DNA of 64,000 bases from UKL13-2 sp031414695 (GTDB taxonomy: Bacteria; Pseudomonadota; Gammaproteobacteria; Burkholderiales; Usitatibacteraceae): contig JANNWG010000007.1 in the NCBI GenBank assembly GCA_031414695.1, positions 1-64,000 on the forward strand, written 5' to 3'. Position 1 is the first letter of the stretch, and the number at the start of each line of letters is the position of its first letter. Below the pieces are notes generated by a model, which was given only the letters and a program-made list of their open reading frames with translations, did not search any database and had not been told where the DNA came from. Of the stretch, positions 55,641 through 64,000 are shown piece by piece. A program made the translations under genes and the position numbers.

Positions 55641-56498
55641 ATGCGCATCCTGATTCTCGGAGCAACCGGAATGCTTGGACACACACTACTTCGGGTGCTG
55701 GCCGCCCTACCTGACTGTGATACATGGGGAACACTACGCGGCACCGTCGTGCCGACAAAGTTAGCACATGAGGAATCAAGCGCACATCTCATCGATAACT
55801 TCGACGTTGAAGACAATGGCGCTCTTGCTCGCGCATTTTCTATCGCCCAGCCTGATGTAGTCATCAACTGTATTGGTCTCGTGAAACAACTTGCCGGCGC
55901 AAATGATCCACTGCTTGTCTTACCAATCAATTCTCTCTTGCCGCATAGGCTGGCGCGGCACTGCGCCACTGTTGACGCAAGACTGATCCACATAAGCACC
56001 GATTGCGTGTTTAATGGCGTAAAGGGCAATTATGTTGAGTCCGATCTTTCCGATGCGGCAGATTTATATGGTAGGTCTAAATTTATTGGCGAAGTGCTGG
56101 GCGCGAATACAATTACGCTGCGAACCTCCATCATAGGCCATGAACTGGCAACAGCTCATAGCCTACTTGAATGGTTCCTTGCGCAGTCGGGGCCTGTAAA
56201 AGGCTTCACCAAGGCATATTTTTCAGGAGTTCCCACTGTAGAGCTTGCAACAATCATCCGTGACCACGTTCTTCCACGGCCGGCATTGAATGGCCTCTAC
56301 CACGTTGCAGCAGCGCGCATCAGCAAATATGATCTACTCAAGCAAGTTGCCGCGATATATCAAAGGGTTGTTGAAATTATTCCTGATGATTCTCTCGTAA
56401 TTGATCGATCATTAAATAGCAATCGTTTCAGTGAGGTGACGGGATATACAGCACCAACCTGGTCGGCATTGATTCGAAAAATGCATGATTTCCAGTAA
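55641..56498 (+). CDS. RmlD-like 4-ketoreductase, QnlA/WbvR type
   Basis: A 285-aa SDR: LGATGMLGHTLLRV, VINCIGLVKQLA, STDCVFNG and YGRSK (YxxxK). Beside the CapE-like and WbjD-like genes it takes the place of CapF/WbjC, but it has no C-terminal cupin epimerase domain (CapF is about 370 aa). In the WbvB-WbvR-WbvD scheme such a short reductase gives UDP-L-RhaNAc, which the 2-epimerase turns into UDP-L-QuiNAc. The assignment is by context and length. Confidence 0.78.
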   Translation: MRILILGATGMLGHTLLRVLAALPDCDTWGTLRGTVVPTKLAHEESSAHLIDNFDVEDNGALARAFSIAQPDVVINCIGLVKQLAGANDPLLVLPINSLLPHRLARHCATVDARLIHISTDCVFNGVKGNYVESDLSDAADLYGRSKFIGEVLGANTITLRTSIIGHELATAHSLLEWFLAQSGPVKGFTKAYFSGVPTVELATIIRDHVLPRPALNGLYHVAAARISKYDLLKQVAAIYQRVVEIIPDDSLVIDRSLNSNRFSEVTGYTAPTWSALIRKMHDFQ

Positions 56499-56518
56499 TG
56501 GCGAGAAAATGAGGATTT

Positions 56519-57529
56519 ATGTTTAACAATAAAGTTTTGCTGATTACAGGCGGCACCGGCTCTTTTGGCAATGCGGTACTCACTCGCTTCTTAAACACAG
56601 ATGTGCGTGAAATAAGAATATTTAGCCGAGATGAAAAAAAGCAGGAGGACATGCGTATTTCCTACAATAACCCTAAATTGAAATTTTATTTAGGTGATGT
56701 AAGGAATCATGAAAGCATTGCTCAAGCGCTCCACGGAGTTGATTTTGTTTTCCATGCGGCGGCACTAAAGCAGGTGCCGTCTTGCGAGTTTTATCCAATG
56801 GAGGCAGTGCGCACTAATATCCTCGGCGCCGAAAATCTAATGAACGCCGCTATCGCGGGCAAAGTCAAAAAGGTCATCGTCCTGAGCACAGATAAAGCTG
56901 TATATCCCATTAATGCAATGGGCTTATCAAAAGCCATGATGGAAAAGCTCATGGTGGCAAAGTCACGTATGCTGAGTGTCAATGACACGACTCTATGCGC
57001 GACCCGATATGGCAATGTGATGGCTTCACGGGGCTCCGTTATCCCGCTATTTGTAGATCAAATTAAGCAAGATAAGCCGCTAACGATTACTGATCCGCAA
57101 ATGACGCGATTTCTAATGTCGCTTGAAGACTCGGTAGATCTTGTTTTGTATGGTTTTGAGCACGGTAAGCAAGGCGACTTATTTATTCAAAAATCTCCGG
57201 CTTGCACCATTGCCATACTTGCGGAAGCCCTTATACAATTATTCAATAGCAAATCAGAAATTCGAATGATAGGCACAAGGCATGGTGAGAAGTTATATGA
57301 ATCTCTAGTCTCAAGGGAAGAGATGGCTAAAGCGGAAGACCTTGATCGTTACTTCCGCGTACCAGCGGATAATCGCGACCTGAATTACGCCAAATATTTT
57401 GTGGAAGGCGAAGAAAAAATTGCCGCTATGGATGACTACACCTCCCACAATACTGTACGACTAGACGTTGATGGTGTGAAGAAGCTGCTAATGACCCTGC
57501 CATTTATCCGGAACGAGCTTAATGCTTAA
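56519..57529 (+). CDS. UDP-GlcNAc 4,6-dehydratase / 5-epimerase (CapE/WbjB/FnlA type)
   Basis: 336 aa, ATG with GAGG upstream. Extended SDR: ITGGTGSFGNAV, FHAAALKQVPSCE, LSTDKAVYPINAMGLSK. The catalytic Tyr of YxxxK is Met (MGLSK), a known trait of the inverting CapE/FlaA1-like dehydratases. First step from UDP-GlcNAc to 6-deoxy-L-HexNAc sugars. It overlaps the next gene by 8 nt. Confidence 0.9.
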   Translation: MFNNKVLLITGGTGSFGNAVLTRFLNTDVREIRIFSRDEKKQEDMRISYNNPKLKFYLGDVRNHESIAQALHGVDFVFHAAALKQVPSCEFYPMEAVRTNILGAENLMNAAIAGKVKKVIVLSTDKAVYPINAMGLSKAMMEKLMVAKSRMLSVNDTTLCATRYGNVMASRGSVIPLFVDQIKQDKPLTITDPQMTRFLMSLEDSVDLVLYGFEHGKQGDLFIQKSPACTIAILAEALIQLFNSKSEIRMIGTRHGEKLYESLVSREEMAKAEDLDRYFRVPADNRDLNYAKYFVEGEEKIAAMDDYTSHNTVRLDVDGVKKLLMTLPFIRNELNA

Positions 57530-58649
57530 AATCGTCACTGTTGTAGGCACACGCCCAGAAATCATCAAATTGTCGCGCGTCATTGCCGCGTTGGATGAGA
57601 ATTTTGAACATACCCTAGTTCACACTGGTCAAAATTATGACTATGAGTTAAACCAAGTATTTTTTGACGAGCTTGGCATTCGCAAGCCAGATTTTTTCCT
57701 AGAAGCCGCCGGAAAAAATGCTACTGAAACAATTGCAAATGTACTTATTAAGACTGACCAACTGTTTGATTCCGTTCAACCACATGCCCTCCTAATACTT
57801 GGTGACACTAATAGCGCGCTTTGCGCTATTGCAGCTAAGAAAAAGAAGATACCTATATTTCATATGGAAGCAGGTAATAGATCGTTTGATGAACGCGTTC
57901 CAGAAGAAGTAAATCGGCGCATCATCGACCATGTCAGCGACATTAATCTCGTTTATACAGAGCATGCACGAAGATACCTACTAGCGGAGGGGATGGCAGC
58001 TGATCGTGTACTCAAAACCGGCAGTCCGATGCGCGAAGTTTTAGCTTATTACGCTAAAGATATCGAAAAATCTAATATTCAAACTTCACTAGGTTTAACG
58101 ACACAGAAATATTTTGTTGTCAGCGCTCATAGAGAAGAGAATGTTGACGATGCTGATAATTTGCAAGCACTTGTCGAAACACTTCATTTATTGAGAGCAA
58201 CATATGCATTACCAATCATTTTTTCTGTTCATCCGCGCACTCATAAACGGCTTCAAGACGCAACAAAATTGGCTCTCCCTGAGGGCGTTGTGTATTCGAA
58301 GCCATTAGGCTTTCTTGATTACATAAAACTACAAAAATCTTCGTTTTGCGTTATCTCAGATAGCGGAACAATTACTGAGGAATCTTCAATTGTTGGCTTT
58401 CCTGCGGTTACCATACGCAACGCACATGAACGCCCTGAAGGCATGGATGCAGGAACACTTGTAATGACAGGCTTAGTGCCTGAAGATATTTTGGCTGCGA
58501 TTAAAGCCGTCACCACACAACACTTTACAAATGAAATCCGTATTCCATTAGTCAGTGACTATAACAATCAGCATGTATCAGCACAAGTTGTTAGGCTGAT
58601 CCTAAGCTATACCAATTTCGTCAGAAGAGTTGTTTGGCGTCAACGCTAA
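57522..58649 (+). CDS. UDP-N-acetylhexosamine 2-epimerase, WbjD/QnlB type
   Basis: 375 aa of the non-hydrolysing WecB fold: VGTRPEIIKLSRVI, HTGQNYDYELNQVFF, FHMEAGNRSFDERVPEEVNRRIIDH, and SDSGTITEESSI near the C-terminus. Its place after the dehydratase and reductase points to a 6-deoxy-L-HexNAc substrate rather than UDP-GlcNAc. It is the last step to UDP-L-QuiNAc (or L-FucNAc if a 3-epimerase acts elsewhere). Confidence 0.88.
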   Translation: MLKIVTVVGTRPEIIKLSRVIAALDENFEHTLVHTGQNYDYELNQVFFDELGIRKPDFFLEAAGKNATETIANVLIKTDQLFDSVQPHALLILGDTNSALCAIAAKKKKIPIFHMEAGNRSFDERVPEEVNRRIIDHVSDINLVYTEHARRYLLAEGMAADRVLKTGSPMREVLAYYAKDIEKSNIQTSLGLTTQKYFVVSAHREENVDDADNLQALVETLHLLRATYALPIIFSVHPRTHKRLQDATKLALPEGVVYSKPLGFLDYIKLQKSSFCVISDSGTITEESSIVGFPAVTIRNAHERPEGMDAGTLVMTGLVPEDILAAIKAVTTQHFTNEIRIPLVSDYNNQHVSAQVVRLILSYTNFVRRVVWRQR

Positions 58650-58673
58650 ACAACATAATCGTGTCAAACCAAT

Positions 58674-59861
58674 ATGCGCATATTGTTGCTAACCGATTCA
58701 TTTCTACCAAACAAAACATCTGTCGCTCGAATGATCAACGAACTCGCTACAGAACTCGTTCGCGGCGGTAATGAGGTAACAGTCATAACCTCTACACAAG
58801 ACATATCCTCAACCGTAAAAGTTGAGATAAAAAACGGATATAACGTCTGCTATGTCAAGGCTGGAAAAAGTGACCATATCAGCCGAATCAGCAGAGCATT
58901 TTCCGAGATGTTGCTTCCTTTTATTGTTTGGCAAAAGGCCAAGACTGAAATTAGACAAATCAAACCTGAATTAATTGTTTGGTACTCACCCACTATTTTT
59001 TGGGGTTGGCTAGCGTATCGAATCAGCCGAGAATTCAAAGCTTATCGATATCTTATACTGCGCGACATTTTTCCCCGTTGGGCGCTCGATGTCGGGCATA
59101 TTAGTAGACTTAATCCGGCATATTGGCTATTTTGTGCATTTGAACAATTTCAATATCAAGTAGCTGATCGGATTGGTGTTCAATCGCCGTCAAACCTAGA
59201 TTATTTTCGCCTTTCTACATCCCTTGCCCCCAAAACTGAAGTCCTTTGGAATTGGGGTGCACTGAGCCAAGATAAGCCTTGTGGCAATAGGTACAGAAAA
59301 TTGCTCTCCTTAGAAAATAAAGTTGTTTTTTTTTACGGTGGCAATATGGGCGTTGCACAACGAGTAGATCGTTTACTTAGTTTGGCGGCAAATTTGAGTG
59401 AAGAACGCAGCGTTCACTTTGTGCTAGTAGGTGAAGGCTCTGAGCGCGAACAACTAAAGAAAAACATTGCTGCACGCTCAATCAAAAACATCACCATTCT
59501 GCCGCCAGCGAGTCAAGAAGAATTTAGTGAAATGTTAGCCGAATTTGATGTGGGCATCGTTTTATTGGACCCAATGCTCAGTACGCACAACATACCCGGG
59601 AAATTAATTAGCTATGCTGCCGCAGGTAAACCGATTCTCGCTGATGTAAACGAAGGCAATGATGTCATAGAGTTACTACGCTCAAATCGTGCTGGACTAA
59701 CGTCAGTCAACAATGAATCGCTTTTACTATTAAACGCAAAGCTACTCTTAGAAAATGCTCAGCTGCGATTTGAGCTTGGCACAAACGCATATAGCCTTGC
59801 CGATAAACTGTTCTCCGCAAGTAGTGCAGCGCTGCAAATAACCAAGTCGCATCGTAGCTAA
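58674..59861 (+). CDS. WbuB-like family 4 glycosyltransferase
   Basis: 395 aa, GT-B fold: LLLTDSFLPNKTSVARMINE, LILRDIFPRWALDVGH, VFFYGGNMGVAQRVDRLL, LVGEGSEREQL, and the donor-site region STHNIPGKLISYAAAGKPIL. It resembles WbuB, the transferase linked to L-FucNAc/L-QuiNAc genes in enteric O-antigen clusters, and is placed here directly after the matching sugar-nucleotide genes. It therefore probably transfers the 6-deoxy-L-HexNAc. Confidence 0.8.
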   Translation: MRILLLTDSFLPNKTSVARMINELATELVRGGNEVTVITSTQDISSTVKVEIKNGYNVCYVKAGKSDHISRISRAFSEMLLPFIVWQKAKTEIRQIKPELIVWYSPTIFWGWLAYRISREFKAYRYLILRDIFPRWALDVGHISRLNPAYWLFCAFEQFQYQVADRIGVQSPSNLDYFRLSTSLAPKTEVLWNWGALSQDKPCGNRYRKLLSLENKVVFFYGGNMGVAQRVDRLLSLAANLSEERSVHFVLVGEGSEREQLKKNIAARSIKNITILPPASQEEFSEMLAEFDVGIVLLDPMLSTHNIPGKLISYAAAGKPILADVNEGNDVIELLRSNRAGLTSVNNESLLLLNAKLLLENAQLRFELGTNAYSLADKLFSASSAALQITKSHRS

Positions 59862-59964
59862 TTACACTATTTATTTCTCTAAAGTCACTGCTCTTGCCAT
59901 ATGCTCTAAACCTCCCCACTTAGAAATACTGACGCAGCGTTACATTCTCCTAAAAAAAATATTT

Positions 59965-60972
59965 ATGAAAATCCTTATCACCGGCGCAGCCGGCTTCATC
60001 GGCCACTTTTTATCATTACGCTTGCTAGCACGGGGGGATACCGTCATCGGCGTCGATAATCTTAATAATTATTATGATGTCACACTCAAAAAGGCGCGTT
60101 TGGCGAAGCTTACGTCACATGCAAATTTTACGTTTGTAAAGTCCGATATCGCGGACCGCACCGCGATGACTTCGCTTTTTTCAGATAACAAATTTGATGT
60201 TGTGGTCAATCTGGCTGCTCAGGCAGGTGTGCGTTATTCGATTGAAAATCCACACGCCTATATTGATGCAAATATCGTTGGCTTCCTCAATATTCTTGAA
60301 GGCTGCCGTCATCAGGGTGTGCCTAATTTATTATTTGCCTCTTCCAGCTCCGTCTATGGTGCGAATACCGCCCTACCCTTTGCTGAGTCGCATACGGTTG
60401 ACCATCCTGTCGCATTGTATGCCGCCACAAAAAAGGCCAATGAGTTGATGGCGCATAGTTACGCGAGTTTGTATCATCTACCCTGTACAGGCTTACGCTT
60501 TTTTACAGTGTATGGTCCTTGGGGTAGGCCGGATATGGCACTATTTTTATTTACCAAATCCATTCTCGCAGGGGAAGCGATTAACGTTTTTAATAATGGC
60601 GATATGGTGCGAGATTTCACCTATGTGGATGACATTGTCGAAGGCATTTTGCGTCTGGTTGATCACCCCGCCACGCCCGACCCAACTTGGTCTGGCGATA
60701 TCCCCAATCCCGCTACTAGCTATGCGCCCTATAGGCTATACAATATTGGCAATAGCGAGCCTGTGCCGTTAATGCGTTATATCAACGCGCTTGAGGCCGC
60801 CCTAGGCAAAAAAGCCACCATGAATATGATGCCCATGCAGCCCGGGGATGTTCGTGCTACGGCAGCGGACGTGTCGCGGTTAAAGGCTGATGTTGATTTC
60901 CAACCAAATACTAGCGTCGAAGATGGTGTCTCTAGATTTGTGGATTGGTATCGCAATTATTACCACGTCTAA
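59965..60972 (+). CDS. UDP-glucuronate 4-epimerase-like SDR
   Basis: 335 aa: ITGAAGFIGHFLSLRLLARG, GVDNLNNYYDVTLKKARL (typical of uronate 4-epimerases), NLAAQAGVRYSIENP, FASSSSVYGAN, YAATK (YxxxK) and FFTVYGPWGRPDMA. It likely converts UDP-GlcA to UDP-GalA. Next to a TviB/WbpO-type dehydrogenase it could instead act on the UDP-HexNAc-uronate. It stands between two gaps of about 100 and 180 nt. Confidence 0.85.
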   Translation: MKILITGAAGFIGHFLSLRLLARGDTVIGVDNLNNYYDVTLKKARLAKLTSHANFTFVKSDIADRTAMTSLFSDNKFDVVVNLAAQAGVRYSIENPHAYIDANIVGFLNILEGCRHQGVPNLLFASSSSVYGANTALPFAESHTVDHPVALYAATKKANELMAHSYASLYHLPCTGLRFFTVYGPWGRPDMALFLFTKSILAGEAINVFNNGDMVRDFTYVDDIVEGILRLVDHPATPDPTWSGDIPNPATSYAPYRLYNIGNSEPVPLMRYINALEAALGKKATMNMMPMQPGDVRATAADVSRLKADVDFQPNTSVEDGVSRFVDWYRNYYHV

Positions 60973-61151
60973 TGTCGCGAAATAGCGCCGTATCATTGCA
61001 TTGGTATAGTTCAATACCGTATCAATAATCACAATAAATAAAAGCCGTTTATCTACGGTTATTTTCAAGGTAAAATTCCTGAAAACGCCCGTCTAATGGC
61101 GAGTTTCACGATTTAATCATAAGCAATACTATTCGCAACAGGGAGCGTATT

Positions 61152-62438
61152 TTGAATCAGAAGAATATTGGTGTTGTCGGATTAGGCTATGTTGGGCTTC
61201 CACTAGCAGTCGAGTTCGGCAAACTTTTCCCGACCATTGGTTTTGACATTTCAGAAGATAAACTTGCGCAATATCGCAATCATATTGATCCGACGGGTGA
61301 AGTATCGAGCGCCGAGTTAAAAGCGGCTAATCTTGTGCAATTTTCAAGTGACCCTGCAAGTCTAGCTATCGCCGACATCATCATTGTGGCCGTTCCCACG
61401 CCTGTAAACGATGCACGTCTTCCTGATTTTTCGCCTCTTATTTCGGCTAGCCGCGCCATTGCCCCATATATGAAAGATGGTGCAGTCATTGTTTATGAAT
61501 CAACGGTTTACCCAGGTGCAACCGAAGAAGTTTGTATCCCCATACTAGAGCAAGCCTCTGGCAAAAAATGGAAAAAAGATTTCTTTGTTGGTTATTCCCC
61601 AGAGCGAATTAACCCAGGCGATAAAGAACACACGCTGACCAAAATTACTAAAGTTGTCTCAGGCGACACGCCTGCTACGCTAGATATTGTTGCTGAAGTC
61701 TATGGTGCAGTTGTTACCGCTGGCGTTTATCGTGCGTCGAGTATTGCAGTTGCGGAAGCGGCGAAGGTTATCGAAAACACGCAGCGTGATCTAAATATCG
61801 CCCTCATGAATGAGTTGGCAGTAATTTTTAATCGCATGGGCTTAGACACTAAAGAAGTGCTCGATGCTGCAGGCACAAAGTGGAATTTTCTTAAATTTAA
61901 GCCAGGCCTAGTCGGTGGACACTGCATAGGCGTTGATCCGTATTACCTCACCTATCAAGCCGAAAAATTTGGGCATCACCCTGAAGTTATTCTCGCTGGT
62001 CGCCGCATCAATGACAGCATGGGTGCCTATATCGCATCGCAAACAATTAAGAGCATGGTGAGTGCCTTCGGCAAACTCAACAGCGGCAAAGTTAATATGC
62101 TCGGCATGACTTTCAAAGAAGACTGCCCTGATCTGCGGAACACCAAAGTCGTTGATATTGTCAATGCCTTACGCGAGTATGGTCAAGAGGTTATCGTTCA
62201 TGATCCCTATGCCGATACCAACGAAGCAGAGTCACATTACGGTGAAAAATTAACCGACTGGCAAGAGCTTCCTGTTGCAGACGTATTAGTGCTTGCTGTT
62301 TCACATCAACACTATTTACAAATGCCATTGGACGATTTGCTCGACAAGGTTAAACCCAATGGCGTCGTTATCGATGTCAAATCCGTGCTCGACCGCACCG
62401 AATTAGCACAGCGCGGCATCACGCTCTGGCGTCTCTAA
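61152..62438 (+). CDS. UDP-N-acetylhexosamine 6-dehydrogenase (TviB/WbpO type)
   Basis: 428 aa from a TTG start with AGGGAG seven bases upstream. NAD site VGLGYVGLPLAVEFG; VAVPTPVND; YESTVYPGATEE; catalytic Cys in GGHCIGVDPYYLTY; C-terminal TFKEDCPDLRNTKV. The subgroup oxidises C6 of UDP-GlcNAc or UDP-GalNAc to the uronate; UDP-glucose dehydrogenase is less like it. It supplies an acidic sugar to the polymer. The following gene overlaps its stop by one base. Confidence 0.88.
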   Translation: MNQKNIGVVGLGYVGLPLAVEFGKLFPTIGFDISEDKLAQYRNHIDPTGEVSSAELKAANLVQFSSDPASLAIADIIIVAVPTPVNDARLPDFSPLISASRAIAPYMKDGAVIVYESTVYPGATEEVCIPILEQASGKKWKKDFFVGYSPERINPGDKEHTLTKITKVVSGDTPATLDIVAEVYGAVVTAGVYRASSIAVAEAAKVIENTQRDLNIALMNELAVIFNRMGLDTKEVLDAAGTKWNFLKFKPGLVGGHCIGVDPYYLTYQAEKFGHHPEVILAGRRINDSMGAYIASQTIKSMVSAFGKLNSGKVNMLGMTFKEDCPDLRNTKVVDIVNALREYGQEVIVHDPYADTNEAESHYGEKLTDWQELPVADVLVLAVSHQHYLQMPLDDLLDKVKPNGVVIDVKSVLDRTELAQRGITLWRL

Positions 62439-63511
62439 TGATAAGTCTGAGCATATTTTTATCGGGTTTTGGTGGAGCGTTATTGCTATTGCTGTTACTC
62501 ATCCCCTTAGCACCCAAGCTTCATTTAATTGATCTTCCCGGTGGCCGCAAAGAGCATGACAACACTACGCCACTCGTCGGCGGGTTAGCGATTGCGCTCA
62601 CGTTTGCGGTTGCGCTATTTTTTTTAGCGCCCACATATTTGGTGGGCATTTTATTGGCTACCTTGTTGATATTGGCAATCGGTGTGGCGGATGATATTCA
62701 CGAAATTCTGCCAATCCCTAAATTTCTCGCGCAAGCAGCAGCCTGTCTCATCATGGCATTTTTAGCGGATGTAGTGCTAAATAAAGTCGGCAATTTATTC
62801 GGCTTTGGCGCAATTGGCTTATGGGTGTTTACAATACCCATGACAGTCTTCGCCGTCATTGGTGTTATTAACGCGATCAATATGGCCGATGGTATTGATG
62901 GTCACGTAGGTAGCATCGCCTTCATAACCTTTACCGCTTACGCCTATGTGGCTTATGAGTCAGCATTGTGGGATGACTATCGGCTGCTGCTAGTCCTTGC
63001 AGGTGCGGTGGCAGGCTTTCACCTACTCAATGCACGCTGGCCTTGGAATAAACAGGCGAGAACCTTTTTAGGCGACACCGGCAGCATGTTGCTTGGGTTT
63101 CTGATTGGCTGGTTTGCGATTGAATTAACTGCAGGCAATGGCGCCTCATCAACTGTTACAAAAACATTTCCTGCTATTTGTGCGCTATGGGTGATCGTGA
63201 TGCCGCTTTGCGATTGCGTATCGCTGATGATTCGGCGCAAGCTCGCGCGCCGTAGTATGTTTGTCGCCGATCGCCAGCATTTACATCATTACCTGCTAAA
63301 TCGCGGGTTAACGGTGGGAGAAGCTAGCTTGGTCAGTGCTGCACTCAATACAATTTGCGCGCTTATCGGTGTTGTCAGCTGGAAGCTTGGTGTGCCTGAG
63401 CCTGTTATGTTTGTCGCCTTTATTGCGCTTTTTGCCGCATATCACACCTACATGCTCATTGCATTTCGAGCTATGCCGCAGCATAGTCAGATGGGTGCTA
63501 AACCAACATAA
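62438..63511 (+). CDS. WecA-like undecaprenyl-phosphate sugar-1-phosphate transferase
   Basis: A 357-aa polytopic protein of the MraY/WecA group: PGGRKEHDNTTPLVGGLAI, the acidic pair in GVADDIHE, NMADGIDG, FLGDTGSMLLGF and the His motif DRQHLHHYLLNRG. It starts repeat-unit assembly by placing a HexNAc-1-P (GlcNAc, QuiNAc or FucNAc type) on the lipid carrier. It closes the biosynthesis arm. No second initiating enzyme is seen, so it is probably the initiator for this polymer. Confidence 0.9.
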   Translation: MISLSIFLSGFGGALLLLLLLIPLAPKLHLIDLPGGRKEHDNTTPLVGGLAIALTFAVALFFLAPTYLVGILLATLLILAIGVADDIHEILPIPKFLAQAAACLIMAFLADVVLNKVGNLFGFGAIGLWVFTIPMTVFAVIGVINAINMADGIDGHVGSIAFITFTAYAYVAYESALWDDYRLLLVLAGAVAGFHLLNARWPWNKQARTFLGDTGSMLLGFLIGWFAIELTAGNGASSTVTKTFPAICALWVIVMPLCDCVSLMIRRKLARRSMFVADRQHLHHYLLNRGLTVGEASLVSAALNTICALIGVVSWKLGVPEPVMFVAFIALFAAYHTYMLIAFRAMPQHSQMGAKPT

Positions 63512-63646
63512 TTCGTCTTGTTGCAGCATTGAAATTTCACAATTTGACCGCATATCCTTTCGCATCACAGGATATTATTGGCGAACGCTTGCTGTAAATT
63601 AATGTCCCTGCAACATCATCATTTTTCTTCACGGAGTCACAAAACC

Positions 63647-64000
63647 ATGAAACGAGTATTTCTCTTCTTAGTCACAAACATTGCCATCATGCTGGTGCTA
63701 AGCATTGTCGTCAGCGCGCTGGGTGTGAATCAATTTATGAGCAAAAACGGGCTCAATCTGCCCATGCTGCTTGCCTTTTCCGCTGTAATTGGTTTTACCG
63801 GCTCGTTTATTTCACTACTCATTTCCAAGCCAATGGCGAAATGGTCAACCGGCGCACAGGTAATTACCACACCGCAAAACGAGACTGAGCGCTGGTTAGT
63901 CGCGTCGGTACAGCGTTTAGCAAATAAAGCCAATATCGGTATGCCTGAGGTGGCCGTGTATCAAGGCGCGCCAAATGCATTTGCCACGGGTGCGTTTAAA
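63647..64000 (+). CDS. htpX: Membrane zinc protease HtpX, 5' part
   Basis: The first 118 codons; the gene runs off the right edge before the HExxH motif. Two N-terminal hydrophobic segments (FLFLVTNIAIMLVLSIVVSA, LLAFSAVIGFTGSFISLLIS), then SKPMAKWSTGAQVI, VQRLANKANIGMPEVAVY and PNAFATGAFK, all typical HtpX. It degrades misfolded membrane proteins. The gene is housekeeping and marks the end of the polysaccharide locus. Confidence 0.93.
   Translation, partial: MKRVFLFLVTNIAIMLVLSIVVSALGVNQFMSKNGLNLPMLLAFSAVIGFTGSFISLLISKPMAKWSTGAQVITTPQNETERWLVASVQRLANKANIGMPEVAVYQGAPNAFATGAFK

Noticed and set aside
1..64000. tRNA, rRNA or riboswitch genes
   Set aside because: No cloverleaf, rRNA segment or known riboswitch pattern was found in the intergenic regions read by eye.

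Overview
The window looks like chromosome of a betaproteobacterium of intermediate GC (about 45-55% by eye). The evidence is the order lolD-lolC / rpfE-like-recJ-prfB-lysS, a MarR-type 'EPS-associated' regulator followed by an RfaH paralogue, an EpsL-like outer-membrane barrel, TRAP transporter genes and an exported protein with 'ESGWG' repeats. No rRNA, tRNA, CRISPR array, insertion sequence or phage gene was seen.

Region 1 (1-9.3 kb, minus strand): a giant exported SpvB/FG-GAP/YD-repeat (Rhs-type) gene runs off the left edge. It is open for 2316 codons but is cut from its signal peptide by a single in-frame TAA. A small exported protein lies upstream, then about 1 kb of repeat-rich non-coding DNA. 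Region 2 (9.3-17.4 kb): housekeeping genes: lolD and lolC (lipoprotein release), an rpfE-like gene, recJ, prfB with its programmed +1 frameshift, a flavin-binding oxidase-like gene and lysS. Region 3 (17.4-29.1 kb): two tandem 240-bp MITE-like units, a metallo-beta-lactamase-fold protein, a TonB-dependent receptor with the 3' remnant of a second receptor beside it, the 'ESGWG' protein, a TRAP permease pair without a visible binding protein, and a DinG-type helicase.

Region 4 (29.1-63.5 kb): a surface polysaccharide locus in two divergent arms. The minus arm carries export and assembly genes: EpsL-like barrel, short Wza, Wzc-type tyrosine autokinase, a small exported protein, a FecR-domain protein and an O-antigen-ligase-type membrane protein. 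The plus arm starts with manC. A promoter with an adjacent palindrome then precedes marR(EPS)-rfaH, and a near-perfect ops element lies in the leader of the biosynthesis genes, so regulator and target sit side by side.

The biosynthesis genes begin with an asparagine synthase fused to a GT9 glycosyltransferase. Next comes a CDP-deoxyhexose module (rfbF, rfbG, rfbH, RmlC-like epimerase, reductase), then an acyltransferase, Wzx, a GT2, Wzy, an FkbM methyltransferase, a GT4 and a second methyltransferase. A probable UDP-L-QuiNAc module (RmlD-like, CapE/FnlA-like, 2-epimerase, WbuB-like transferase) follows. The arm ends with a UDP-uronate-type epimerase, a UDP-HexNAc 6-dehydrogenase and a WecA-like initiating transferase. 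Together these describe a Wzx/Wzy-dependent heteropolysaccharide that probably contains a 3,6-dideoxyhexose, an N-acetyl-6-deoxy-L-hexosamine and a uronic acid. The window ends inside htpX.
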